Source of the DNA: a bacterium
GTDB lineage: Bacteria; Gemmatimonadota; Gemmatimonadetes; Gemmatimonadales; Gemmatimonadaceae
Length of the DNA: 41,742 bases
Assembly: GCA_027484025.1 (NCBI GenBank)
Contig: JAIXTI010000007.1
Span: 1-41,742, forward strand
Reading direction: 5' to 3'
Shown here: one piece after another, positions 18,001 to 26,207 of the stretch
How the letters are laid out: every line of letters begins with the position of its first letter
Position numbering within the stretch: the stretch's first letter is position 1
Position numbers and translations under genes: made by a program
The notes under the pieces: model-generated
What the model saw: the letters and a program-made list of their open reading frames with translations, nothing else
Told to the model about the DNA's origin: nothing
Database searches by the model: none

Positions 18001-18102
18001 GCCATCGCGCGTCACCGTGCCGGTAACGGTTCTCGTTTGCGCGCCAAGAGAGGACGCGGCGAGAACGGTCGCCAGCAGCACCGCGTGAATGCGAGTGTGC
18101 AT
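15025..18102 (-). CDS. SusC/RagA-family TonB-linked outer-membrane transporter
   Basis: A 1025-residue outer-membrane beta-barrel importer energised by TonB/ExbBD. The order is a Sec signal (cleavage after SSLGA), a carboxypeptidase-regulatory-like domain (about 23-95, TVTRDGSVPLSGVSVVVKGT), a plug domain (about 110-240) and a 22-strand barrel ending in an aromatic residue (SFGITLGY). The family signature GPEAAALYGIDAANGAIVITTKRG is present, with Ile-Asp where Ser-Arg is more common. The next gene, 2 bp downstream, encodes the SusD-like partner, so the pair forms a classical pedal-bin transporter. The start lies 103 bp from the divergent heptose epimerase gene. The substrate could be a glycan or peptide. 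Confidence 0.95.
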   Translation of the reverse strand: MHTRIHAVLLATVLAASSLGAQTRTVTGTVTRDGSVPLSGVSVVVKGTSQITQTSTRGTYSLSVTQGQTLQFRLIGYVPQERIVGTSGIINVDLEKSASNLDAMVVTALGQTASKRSLGSAQQTVSGPEIAQTGRENFINALAGRVAGVDVTSSSGVPGSSSSITIRGVSSISGSNQPLMIIDGLPLDNKTLNTGVLASDAPGSATAFSNRGVDFTNRAADINPEDIETLVVLKGPEAAALYGIDAANGAIVITTKRGKAGTGGFEYSNWVRMDNTRAQPEIQQVYGPTSNVGGALGSFQYFGAPYAPGTQFFDNVDGFFRTAISQQHVLTFSGASADNRINYRISGNLNRNLGVIPGSDLSRINLSGSSGAQVNKYLKADLSMLYMQSTNNQPEKGGNGPLLGLLLWPQTDDASDFLSPAGTRRRVTNLAQSGETDNPYFSISRNKIDSRTIRFFPNLGLTVTPFSWGYLKTNIGVDNYTNSNILVRHPESAVGFSNNGILDNAVDVVRNINTQTLFNINRKNVTKNFSLSGLVGHALSDSKSTVNAESGRNWLDPNFVSINNTDVATRFARTSISQRRLVSVFGQAQLGYKDLLFLTATGRNDWTSTIPVERNSFFYPSIQGSFILSDAVPAIGRHMLLKLRSSYAQVGRDARPYAYRPVLESKTTTGGGYGYGFTGPNLGLKPEFAESRESGFEMSMFDDRLGLDATYYAKETTDQIVNDIRGSYGTGFILFNLNGAKTRNTGYEVVARAMPVRTKDASWEIIANYEQAKGRVVALPNALPESYVSDTWLYGNIRNGVAPNLSTRSMTGTFYLRNDAGQLLIDPTTGLPVRNANFVDAGYDRQPLWTMGVTNNFKYKKATVSMLWDFRRGGDVFNATQHFLTTRGLTMQTLDRETPRIIPGVLRDGKQNTATPTQNTIVVIPQVQPGFYTSMSEELFVEKNINWVRLRDVTFRVELPPRYLHARRASAFVRGTDLLLFTNYSGLDPIVNGNTAAVGGSGAVGIDFGNFPMPRGFSFGITLGY

Positions 18103-18205
18103 GATGCTCAGGCAAGAGGGTGGGAGGTCGTCCTACCTTACACCCAGTTGCGGCGACGCGCTACTGTTACAGCTGCAGCGCCTGATCCCGCATTCTCACC
18201 TACGC

Positions 18206-19255
18206 ATGCACTCCACCGTGTCTACCATCTCTGCGCCGCTGTCCCTCCCGGCAAATCCGCCGCGCTTGCCGTCACGCGTGCTGGTCACCGGCGGCGCGGG
18301 ATTCATTGGCAGTGCGCTCGTGTGGGCGCTCAACGGGCTCGGCATCGAGCGCATCGTCGTGACCGACCGACTCGGACGCGACGAGAAGTGGCGGAACTTG
18401 GTCCCATTGCGCTTTGAAGATTACCTCGAAGCCGACGACCTCATGGCCCCGCTCGAGCGCGGCGCCCTCGGCAAGTTCGACCTGGTGTTGCACCTCGGCG
18501 CCTGCTCGGCCACCACGGAGCTCGACGCGAGCTATCTGGCCAAGAACAATTTCGAATACACCAAGCACCTCGCACACTGGGCGCTGGGACACGACGTGCG
18601 CTTTGTGTACGCGTCGAGCGCGGCGACCTATGGGGACGGGGCGCAGGGAATGGACGACCGTGATAACAGCACGGCGGGGCTGTCACGACTGCGTCCGCTC
18701 AACGCGTACGGCTACTCCAAGCACCTCTTCGACCAGTACGCGGCGGCCATGGGCGTGCTCCCGAACGTGGTGGGGCTCAAGTACTTCAACGTCTATGGCC
18801 CCAACGAAGCGCACAAAGCCGATATGCGCTCGCTGGTGCACAAAGCGCACGGGCAAATCCAGGAGACCGGGCGCGTCAAGCTGTTCAAGTCGCATCGCCC
18901 CGACTTCGCCGACGGCGAACAGCGCCGCGACTTCTTGTACGTAAAGGACGCGGTCGCCATGACGCTGCATCTGGCCATGACGCCCACCGCAGGCGGCCTC
19001 TACAATATTGGGAGCGGCGAAGCCCACACCTGGCTGCAACTCACCGGGGCTCTTTTCTCAGCAATTGGAATGCCGCCGGCCACCGACTTCATCGACATGC
19101 CCGAGAGCATCCGGGCCAAGTACCAGTACCACACCCAGGCCGACATCGCCAAGCTGCGGGCGGCCGGCTACACCGCGCCCGTGACCCCGCTCGGCGACGC
19201 CGTCCGGGATTACGTGCAGGGCTATCTGGCAAACGACCGGCGCCTGGGCGACTGA
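18206..19255 (+). CDS. hldD: ADP-L-glycero-D-manno-heptose 6-epimerase
   Basis: A 349-residue short-chain dehydrogenase/reductase-type epimerase that makes ADP-L,D-heptose for lipopolysaccharide core. The NADP-binding motif GGAGFIGS is at 29-36. DLVLHLGACSATTELD is characteristic of HldD, and the catalytic YxxxK is Y168-GYS-K172. KYFNVYGPNEAHKADMRSLVHKAHGQI and the EQRRDFLYVKDAV segment confirm the subgroup. The ATG at 18206 gives a 23-residue extension before the Rossmann fold. Upstream in-frame starts would overlap the divergent SusC gene. Presence of the enzyme indicates a heptose-containing envelope glycan and agrees with the GT9 transferase at 8582. Confidence 0.93.
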   Translation: MHSTVSTISAPLSLPANPPRLPSRVLVTGGAGFIGSALVWALNGLGIERIVVTDRLGRDEKWRNLVPLRFEDYLEADDLMAPLERGALGKFDLVLHLGACSATTELDASYLAKNNFEYTKHLAHWALGHDVRFVYASSAATYGDGAQGMDDRDNSTAGLSRLRPLNAYGYSKHLFDQYAAAMGVLPNVVGLKYFNVYGPNEAHKADMRSLVHKAHGQIQETGRVKLFKSHRPDFADGEQRRDFLYVKDAVAMTLHLAMTPTAGGLYNIGSGEAHTWLQLTGALFSAIGMPPATDFIDMPESIRAKYQYHTQADIAKLRAAGYTAPVTPLGDAVRDYVQGYLANDRRLGD

Positions 19256-19260
19256 CCAGG

Positions 19261-20736
19261 ATGAGGCCGCGCATGCTGTCCCGCCTGTGCCGGCTCCTGT
19301 GCGCTGTCGCGCTGGCCGCCTGCGCCGCGCCGCCCCCCGCGGCGGAGCTGCGCTGGGGCGGGGATGCCGAAGGGGGCGCGCCCTTCGTCGAGGCTGACCC
19401 GGCGGACCCATCGCAGGTGCGCGGCTTCGATGTCGAGATTGCCGGACTCGTGGCGCAGGGAATTGGCCGGCAGCCCCGGTTCACCCAGGTGGGGTGGGCG
19501 TCCATCGAACAGTCGCTCGCGCGTGGCGATTTCGATGTGGGACTCTCCGGCGTGGAAGATCGCGCCGAACTGCGGGCGCGCTTTGCCGTGAGCCTGCCGT
19601 ACTACGAATTTCGCGAAGTGCTCACGGTACGAAGCGCCGACACGGCGCGCCTCCGCACGCTCGACGATCTCGCGCAGCGGCGTGTCGGCACCCTTGGAGC
19701 CACCATGGCGTATCGGTTGCTCCTCGACGCGCAGCGGACCGACGGCGTCATCCCGGTTTCGTACGACGACGACGTACACCCGTACACCGATCTGCTCGAA
19801 GGGCGCGTCGACGCCGTATTGCTCGATCATGTCCTCGCCGAGCGGGCGTTGCGTCGGATGCCGGGATTGGCGATTCAACCGGGAGTGGTGGCTCGCGGGC
19901 ACTATGTAGCGATCTTTGCCAAACAGCATGCAGCATTGCGCGATTCAGCCGACGCCGTGCTGCGCGCCCGCATGCGCGATGGTACGCTCGAACAAGTCTT
20001 CCGCCGGTGGGGCGTATGGGACAGCACGCAAGCGTTGTATCAGCAGCGCCTTCTTGCTTCGAACGACGGCGCGAGTGCACCACCGGCGCCGGTGGTAACC
20101 GCGTCGGTCATGACGTACCTCCCGGCGCTGCTGCGCGCCGCAGCTGTGACGCTGGGTATTTCAGTGGCGGCCATGCTGCTGGCCGTCCTCGCCGGCGGCG
20201 CTATTGCGGCGGGGCGCGTGTACGGCGGGCCGCTCCTGCGCGGCGCGCTCACCGTGTATGTCGAAGTGGTACGCGGTACGCCGGTGCTGCTGCAGTTGTT
20301 CGTGTTGTACTACGGGTTGAGCGCGTTCATCAAGCTGCCGGCGCTGCTTGCGGCGATCATTGGACTGGGGCTCAACTACGCCGCGTACGAGTCGGAGATC
20401 TACCGTAGTGCCCTGCTCTCCATTCCGCGCATGCAGCTCGAAGCGGCACGCACGTTGGGGTTGTCGGAGTGGCAGGTGTTCCGATTGGTACGCGGGCCGC
20501 AGGCGCTGCGCGTGGCACTGGCGCCCATGACGAACGACTTCGTGGCGTTGCTGAAGGATTCGTCGCTGGTGAGCGTCATCACCGTGGTGGAGCTGACCAA
20601 GGAGACCGCGATTTACGCGACGAACGCCGGCAGCTGGCTCGTGCCGGGTCTCCTCTGCGCGGCGATCTACCTGGCCATGTCACTGCCGCTCTCGCGCATG
20701 GCGCGACGGCTCGAAGCACGCTGGAGCGTCGCATGA
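19261..20736 (+). CDS. Polar amino-acid ABC transporter, fused substrate-binding protein and permease
   Basis: A 491-residue two-domain importer subunit. Residues 1-21 form a signal with possible lipobox (LAAC). Residues about 30-265 are a family-3 solute-binding domain (GFDVEIAGLVAQGIGRQPRF, then FDVGLSGVEDRAELRARFAVSLPYY). After a linker rich in Ala/Pro come roughly five membrane helices (about 280-485) of a HisM/GlnP-type permease. The EAA loop is EAARTLGLSEWQVFRLVRGPQAL, and VRGTPVLLQLFVLYYG is typical of amino-acid permeases. The gene begins 5 bp after hldD and overlaps the ATPase gene by ATGA, giving a complete importer in two genes. Glutamine, glutamate or another polar amino acid is the likely substrate class; the exact one is unknown. 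Confidence 0.92.
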   Translation: MRPRMLSRLCRLLCAVALAACAAPPPAAELRWGGDAEGGAPFVEADPADPSQVRGFDVEIAGLVAQGIGRQPRFTQVGWASIEQSLARGDFDVGLSGVEDRAELRARFAVSLPYYEFREVLTVRSADTARLRTLDDLAQRRVGTLGATMAYRLLLDAQRTDGVIPVSYDDDVHPYTDLLEGRVDAVLLDHVLAERALRRMPGLAIQPGVVARGHYVAIFAKQHAALRDSADAVLRARMRDGTLEQVFRRWGVWDSTQALYQQRLLASNDGASAPPAPVVTASVMTYLPALLRAAAVTLGISVAAMLLAVLAGGAIAAGRVYGGPLLRGALTVYVEVVRGTPVLLQLFVLYYGLSAFIKLPALLAAIIGLGLNYAAYESEIYRSALLSIPRMQLEAARTLGLSEWQVFRLVRGPQALRVALAPMTNDFVALLKDSSLVSVITVVELTKETAIYATNAGSWLVPGLLCAAIYLAMSLPLSRMARRLEARWSVA

Positions 20737-21497
20737 CCGTCGCGCCGTCGCCGGTGCTTCGCATCAATGGGCTGCACTTGCGTCGTGTGCACGATGGCGT
20801 CTCGCGCGATGTGCTGCGCGGGGTCTCGCTGACGGTCCATCGTGGGGAAATCTGCGTGCTCATGGGGGTGTCCGGCGCAGGCAAGAGTACGGTGCTGCGC
20901 ACGGCCGTCGCGCTCGAGGCATTCAGCGCGGGACACATTCTGGTCGACGGCGTCTCGCTGCACCCCGGGCCCGTCCCGCGCGAATCCGCGTTGCGTCTCT
21001 TCCGCCGAAAGGTGGGGATGGTCTTTCAGCAGCATGCGCTCTTCACGCATCTCACCGCGCAGCAGAACGTCATGTTGGCGCCGGTGCATGCTGTGGGCGC
21101 CTCGGGGTCGGCCGCGGCGGAGGTTGCCCACGAGCTGCTCTCATCGCTGGGGGTGGCGCACCGCGCCAATGCGTATCCGTCGCAACTCTCCGGCGGCGAA
21201 GCGCAGCGCGTGGCCATTGCTCGCGCACTGGCGCTCGACCCACCGCTACTGCTCATGGACGAACCCACGGCCGCACTCGATCCTGCCCGCCGCGGCGCCC
21301 TCGCCGAGACGCTGCGCACACTCGCCGCTGGTGGACGGACGCTGGTGATCACCACCCACGACCTCACCTTCGCGCGCGCCGTCGCGGACACGGTCGCCGT
21401 GCTCGCCGACGGCATGGTCGTCGAACGCGGTCCCATTAGGGAGGTACTCGACCATCCGTCGCACGAGGCCACCCGTCTACTGATGGCGCACGACTGA
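20733..21497 (+). CDS. Polar amino-acid ABC transporter ATP-binding protein
   Basis: A 254-residue ABC ATPase that powers the fused binding-protein/permease encoded just upstream. It has Walker A GVSGAGKST, Q-loop VGMVFQQHALFTHLTAQQNVM, signature LSGGEAQRVAIARAL, Walker B LLLMDEPTAALDP and the H-loop TTHDL. The best matches are GlnQ/HisP-type ATPases. The start ATG overlaps the stop of the preceding gene (ATGA at 20733-20736), which implies translational coupling. The longer open frame upstream is inside the permease gene and is not used. Convergent glgA ends 44 bp downstream, past a set of short tandem repeats. Confidence 0.93.
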   Translation: MTVAPSPVLRINGLHLRRVHDGVSRDVLRGVSLTVHRGEICVLMGVSGAGKSTVLRTAVALEAFSAGHILVDGVSLHPGPVPRESALRLFRRKVGMVFQQHALFTHLTAQQNVMLAPVHAVGASGSAAAEVAHELLSSLGVAHRANAYPSQLSGGEAQRVAIARALALDPPLLLMDEPTAALDPARRGALAETLRTLAAGGRTLVITTHDLTFARAVADTVAVLADGMVVERGPIREVLDHPSHEATRLLMAHD

Positions 21498-21511
21498 GCG
21501 GCGCCGCACGC

Positions 21512-21541
21512 GGTTATCCGCGCGGGGTTATCCGCGCGCGG

Positions 21542-21550
<9 letters not shown>
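21512..21550. repeat. Three tandem 14-bp repeats at a convergent gene junction
   Basis: The unit GGTTATCCGCGCG recurs with a 14-bp period at 21512, 21526 and 21540 (the last copy is cut to 11 bp). The third copy contains the glgA stop codon, so the array may have arisen by slippage duplicating the gene's 3' end. Confidence 0.8.
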
Positions 21551-22987
<1,437 letters not shown>

Positions 22988-23083
22988 CCCCCTACCTTAC
23001 GCGAAGCAGCGGCGCGACGCAAAATGAGCGAGGGCCGTCGCCTCCCGTCACACCCACGATTCAGAGTCGGAGAAGGACCTCGA

Positions 23084-24346
23084 ATGACGCCGTATACCCG
23101 CGGAACGCTCACCCGTCACGCCATGGCTTATGTGCTCGCCGGAGGGCGCGGATCACGGCTGTATGAGCTGACCGACCGCCGGGCCAAGCCGGCGGTCTAT
23201 TTCGGGGGTAAGACGCGCATCATCGACTTCGCGCTCTCCAATGCGATCAACTCCGGCATCCGTCGCATCGGCGTGGCCACGCAGTACAAAGCGCACAGTC
23301 TTATCCGCCATCTGCAACGCGGCTGGAATTTCCTGCGCCCCGAGCGCAACGAAAGCTTCGACATTCTGCCGGCGTCGCAGCGTGTGAGTGAAACGCAGTG
23401 GTATGAAGGCACGGCCGACGCGGTGTATCAGAACCTCGACATCATCGAGGCGTATCACCCCGAGTATATGGTCATTCTCGCCGGTGACCACATTTACAAG
23501 ATGGACTACGAGCTCATGCTCCAGCAGCATGTGGCGCAGGATGCCGACGTTACGGTAGGTGTGCTCGAAGTGCCGCGCATGGAGGCGACCGGCTTCGGGG
23601 TCATGCACGTGGACGCGCACGATCGCATCGTGCACTTCCTCGAAAAGCCTGCCGACCCACCGGCCATTCCCGGCAATCCGGACATGGCGCTTGCGAGCAT
23701 GGGGATCTACGTCTTCAAGACGAGCTTTCTGGCGGACCTGCTCCGTCGTGACGCGGCCGACGCGTCGTCCACGCATGACTTCGGCAAGGATCTCATTCCG
23801 TACGTGGTGGCGAACGGCAAGGCCGTCGCCCACCGTTTCAGTGATTCCTGTGTGAAGGCCAGTCGCGAAAGCGAGGCCTACTGGCGTGACGCCGGCACCA
23901 TCGATGCGTATTGGGAAGCCAACATCGACCTCACCTCAGTACTGCCCGGGCTCGACATGTACGATCACGAGTGGCCGATCTGGACGTACGCCGAGATCAC
24001 GCCGCCTGCCAAGTTCGTGCACGCCGAGGAAGGACGTCGTGGATTTTCGCTCGACTCGCTCGTCTCGGGCGGCTGCATCATTTCGGGAGCGGCGGTGTTC
24101 CGTTCGCTGCTCTTCACCAATGTGCGCGTGCATTCGTACGCGCATCTCGACGGGGCCGTGTTGCAGCCGGATATCGATGTCGGCCGTGGCGCACGACTCA
24201 CCAATGTGGTCGTTGACCGCGGCGTGAAGATTCCCCCGGGCCTCGTGGTCGGCGAGGATGCCGAACTGGACAGCGCGCGTTTTCGTCGCACCGAAAAGGG
24301 CATCGTGCTCATCACGCAGCCCATGATCGATCGACTTTCTCTCTGA
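23084..24346 (+). CDS. glgC: Glucose-1-phosphate adenylyltransferase
   Basis: A 420-residue enzyme that makes ADP-glucose from ATP and glucose 1-phosphate, the committed step of glycogen synthesis. The N-terminal [29 protein letters not shown] holds the nucleotide-binding loop and the regulatory Lys/Arg region. [20 protein letters not shown], and SMGIYVF mark the catalytic domain. The last ~110 residues form the left-handed beta-helix ([20 protein letters not shown]). The ATG at 23084 follows AGAAGGA with good spacing. The frame stays open for 1.3 kb upstream only as antisense of glgA. A small lipoprotein gene follows after 10 bp. Confidence 0.96.
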   Translation: MTPYTRGTLTRHAMAYVLAGGRGSRLYELTDRRAKPAVYFGGKTRIIDFALSNAINSGIRRIGVATQYKAHSLIRHLQRGWNFLRPERNESFDILPASQRVSETQWYEGTADAVYQNLDIIEAYHPEYMVILAGDHIYKMDYELMLQQHVAQDADVTVGVLEVPRMEATGFGVMHVDAHDRIVHFLEKPADPPAIPGNPDMALASMGIYVFKTSFLADLLRRDAADASSTHDFGKDLIPYVVANGKAVAHRFSDSCVKASRESEAYWRDAGTIDAYWEANIDLTSVLPGLDMYDHEWPIWTYAEITPPAKFVHAEEGRRGFSLDSLVSGGCIISGAAVFRSLLFTNVRVHSYAHLDGAVLQPDIDVGRGARLTNVVVDRGVKIPPGLVVGEDAELDSARFRRTEKGIVLITQPMIDRLSL

Positions 24347-24356
24347 CGGGATCCCC

Positions 24357-24782
24357 ATGTCGTCTTCGCCACGTAGCACGTCACGTCGAGCGACGCTGCT
24401 GTTCCTGCTGGGAACGCTGCTCGGGCCCGTCGCGTGTGCCAGCAAAGGGGCATCGGGAACGGGGCAGCCTTCGGTCATCATGATTGCCAGCAATCGCGGC
24501 TTTTACGATGTGAACATCTACACCGTGCGCGCCGGCCAAACCGTGGGACGACGCCTGGCGACCGTGACAGGGAATTCCACGCAAACCGTCAAGGTCCCCA
24601 TTACGGAACTGCAGCCGGGCAACATGCTCTCGGTGCAGGTGCGCTCCGTGGGCGGGCGTTATTCCTGGATCAGCCCGAGCGTGCAGGTGGGCTCGGGAAC
24701 GGTCGCGCGTCTCGACATCATGCAGAGCGCCAACGGCGCCTTGGGACAGAGCCAGATGTACTCGCAAGTGGCGCCGCAGTAA
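24357..24782 (+). CDS. Hypothetical lipoprotein, 141 aa
   Basis: No family recognised. A signal peptide with Arg-rich start (SSPRSTSRR) and lipobox-like PVAC (Cys27) suggests a lipoprotein. The mature ~110 residues look like a single beta-sandwich (IMIASNRGFYDVNIYTV, TVKVPITELQPGNMLSVQVRSVGGRYSWISPSV), as in small extracellular binding or Ig-like domains. It starts 10 bp after glgC and may be cotranscribed, but a role in glycogen metabolism is unlikely for an exported protein. A short 6-bp hairpin at 24785-24804 lies between its stop and the convergent beta-lactamase-like gene. Confidence 0.7.
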   Translation: MSSSPRSTSRRATLLFLLGTLLGPVACASKGASGTGQPSVIMIASNRGFYDVNIYTVRAGQTVGRRLATVTGNSTQTVKVPITELQPGNMLSVQVRSVGGRYSWISPSVQVGSGTVARLDIMQSANGALGQSQMYSQVAPQ

Positions 24783-24807
24783 CGACGCCACCTGCGATTG
24801 GCGTGGT

Positions 24808-25692
24808 TCAGCGCTTCCAGTGCGCGACGATCGCCGCGCCAATACGCGCGATCACGGCATTCCCTTCCGAGTCGGTCCAGTAACGCTTGTCGACGTTCTC
24901 CTTGGTGAGCACACACGCCACCACGCGCGCCGGCAAGTACAGCACGCCGCAGTCGGTGCGTGACTGATCGACATCGCCGGTTTTGTGCGCGGCCCGCAGT
25001 CCGTAGTTGAAGCGCAGCAGCTTGGAGTCGTCTTCGTTGTGCGTCAGGATGTAGAGCATGGTGGAGTCGGCCCGTGGACTCACGGCTTTGCCCTGCGCCA
25101 TCAGCGTGAACAGCTGCGCCATTTCGTTGGCGGTGGTCACGCCGAGCCCGTACTTGGCCGAGCTGTCGGGCGCGACGCTCGCAATGCGCGTCATGCTTCC
25201 CGAGTGCACTTTGGTGCGCGGCAGCCCGAGCGCCTCCATTTTCTGCCACACCCGGCGGATCTTGATGCGATCGAGGACGAGATTGGTGGCCGTGTTGTCG
25301 CTCAGCGTGCTCATGAGCCACGCCACGTCCCACAGCCGCAACGTGAGCGGCGTGCGCAAGAACTGGAGCTGCCCGGCACCACTCACCTTGTCGATCTCCG
25401 TGAGCACGATCGGGTCGTCGAGCGTGAGCTGCTTTTGCTCGGCCAAATCGAACAGCGCCACCAGAATTGGCACTTTGATGAGCGACGCCGTGGAGAACGG
25501 CTCGTCGCCGCGCCGCTCGAGGTGCTCGTTGGTTTCGAGATTGGTGATGCTATAGCCAACCACCCCGCGATGCGCATCGGCGATGCTATCGAGGGTGCGC
25601 TTGAGCGAGGCCACGGATTGCGCGTCGGCAGACGCGGACGGCAGCAGGCAGGCGATGGCGCCCGCGAACGCAAGAACGGGGAGGAGTCGCAT
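24808..25692 (-). CDS. Class A beta-lactamase-like serine hydrolase lacking the usual omega-loop glutamate
   Basis: A 294-residue periplasmic protein with a signal peptide (cleavage near SADAQ). Three active-site boxes are clear: S70-LI-K73 in STASLIK, SDN at 131-133, and KTG at 237-239. This order and spacing match class A enzymes. However, the region where the omega-loop ExxLN should lie (about 36 residues after SDN) reads HSGSMTRIASVAPDSSAK, with no Glu or LN. Class A enzymes need that Glu for deacylation, so this protein may bind penicillin without efficient hydrolysis, or use another residue. A peptidoglycan- or peptide-directed role is possible. Two cysteines (about 248 and 260) flank the C-terminal strand. 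The gene converges with the lipoprotein gene. Confidence 0.8.
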   Translation of the reverse strand: MRLLPVLAFAGAIACLLPSASADAQSVASLKRTLDSIADAHRGVVGYSITNLETNEHLERRGDEPFSTASLIKVPILVALFDLAEQKQLTLDDPIVLTEIDKVSGAGQLQFLRTPLTLRLWDVAWLMSTLSDNTATNLVLDRIKIRRVWQKMEALGLPRTKVHSGSMTRIASVAPDSSAKYGLGVTTANEMAQLFTLMAQGKAVSPRADSTMLYILTHNEDDSKLLRFNYGLRAAHKTGDVDQSRTDCGVLYLPARVVACVLTKENVDKRYWTDSEGNAVIARIGAAIVAHWKR

Positions 25693-26207
25693 GCCGGGAA
25701 CTTATGGGTTCCCTCAGCGCCTCGCTCCCCATTCGTCGCCCCCCGTCCCTCAACGGGTGACTCTGGTTATGGAACCCCCCACCCCGGCGCGACCCTACCT
25801 CGCTTCTCACCCCTGCGTTCCTCAACTCTCACCCCTATCAAGAACTGACCTCTGAGCTCTCGGCCTCTCGACTCTCCTGTCTCAACTGGCCGCTCAGAAC
25901 TGCTCTCACAGAGGCATCCGAGGCACGGAGGTCACGGAGCGCGCGGCGCCGGACTCGCGTGGCCATACGAGGACCTTGGATGCCTCGGTTGCCTTGGTTG
26001 TCTTCGTGCGATCGGTTCTCACCACGGCGGCCACAAAGCGGACAATCCGGGAAACGGCTACCACGCGTCCCGGTTGTCACCGGTTCCCCTACAGCACCGT
26101 CAGGCATGTCACGAATTACGACGCCGCGTGCCCACGGTCCACATTGCACGGGTGTGCGCGCGCATCCATCCGGATGACGCCATGTGATTCTTCAGCACCG
26201 AGTGTTC
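25693..26207. other. Gene-free 515-bp intergenic stretch with degenerate repeats
   Basis: No convincing gene is seen. From about 25790 to 25910 the plus strand is a pyrimidine-rich run of loosely repeated CTCAACTCTCAC-like words. From 25911 come nonamer-like units: GAGGCATCC, GAGGCACGG and AGGTCACGG at 25911-25937, and CCTCGGTTG, CCTTGGTTG and TCTTCGTGC at 25983-26009. GAGGCATCC (25911-25919) is exactly inverted as GGATGCCTC (25978-25986), giving a stem around ~58 bp. This resembles dispersed intergenic repeat elements. A short frame on the minus strand (25838-26149) is just translation of these repeats. Promoters for the two flanking divergent genes must lie here but I cannot define them. 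Confidence 0.6.

Noticed and set aside
25838-26149. Minus-strand 103-codon frame in the gene-free stretch
   Set aside because: The translated sequence simply follows the nonamer repeats (HEDNQGNRGIQ-like). No start signal or family similarity.
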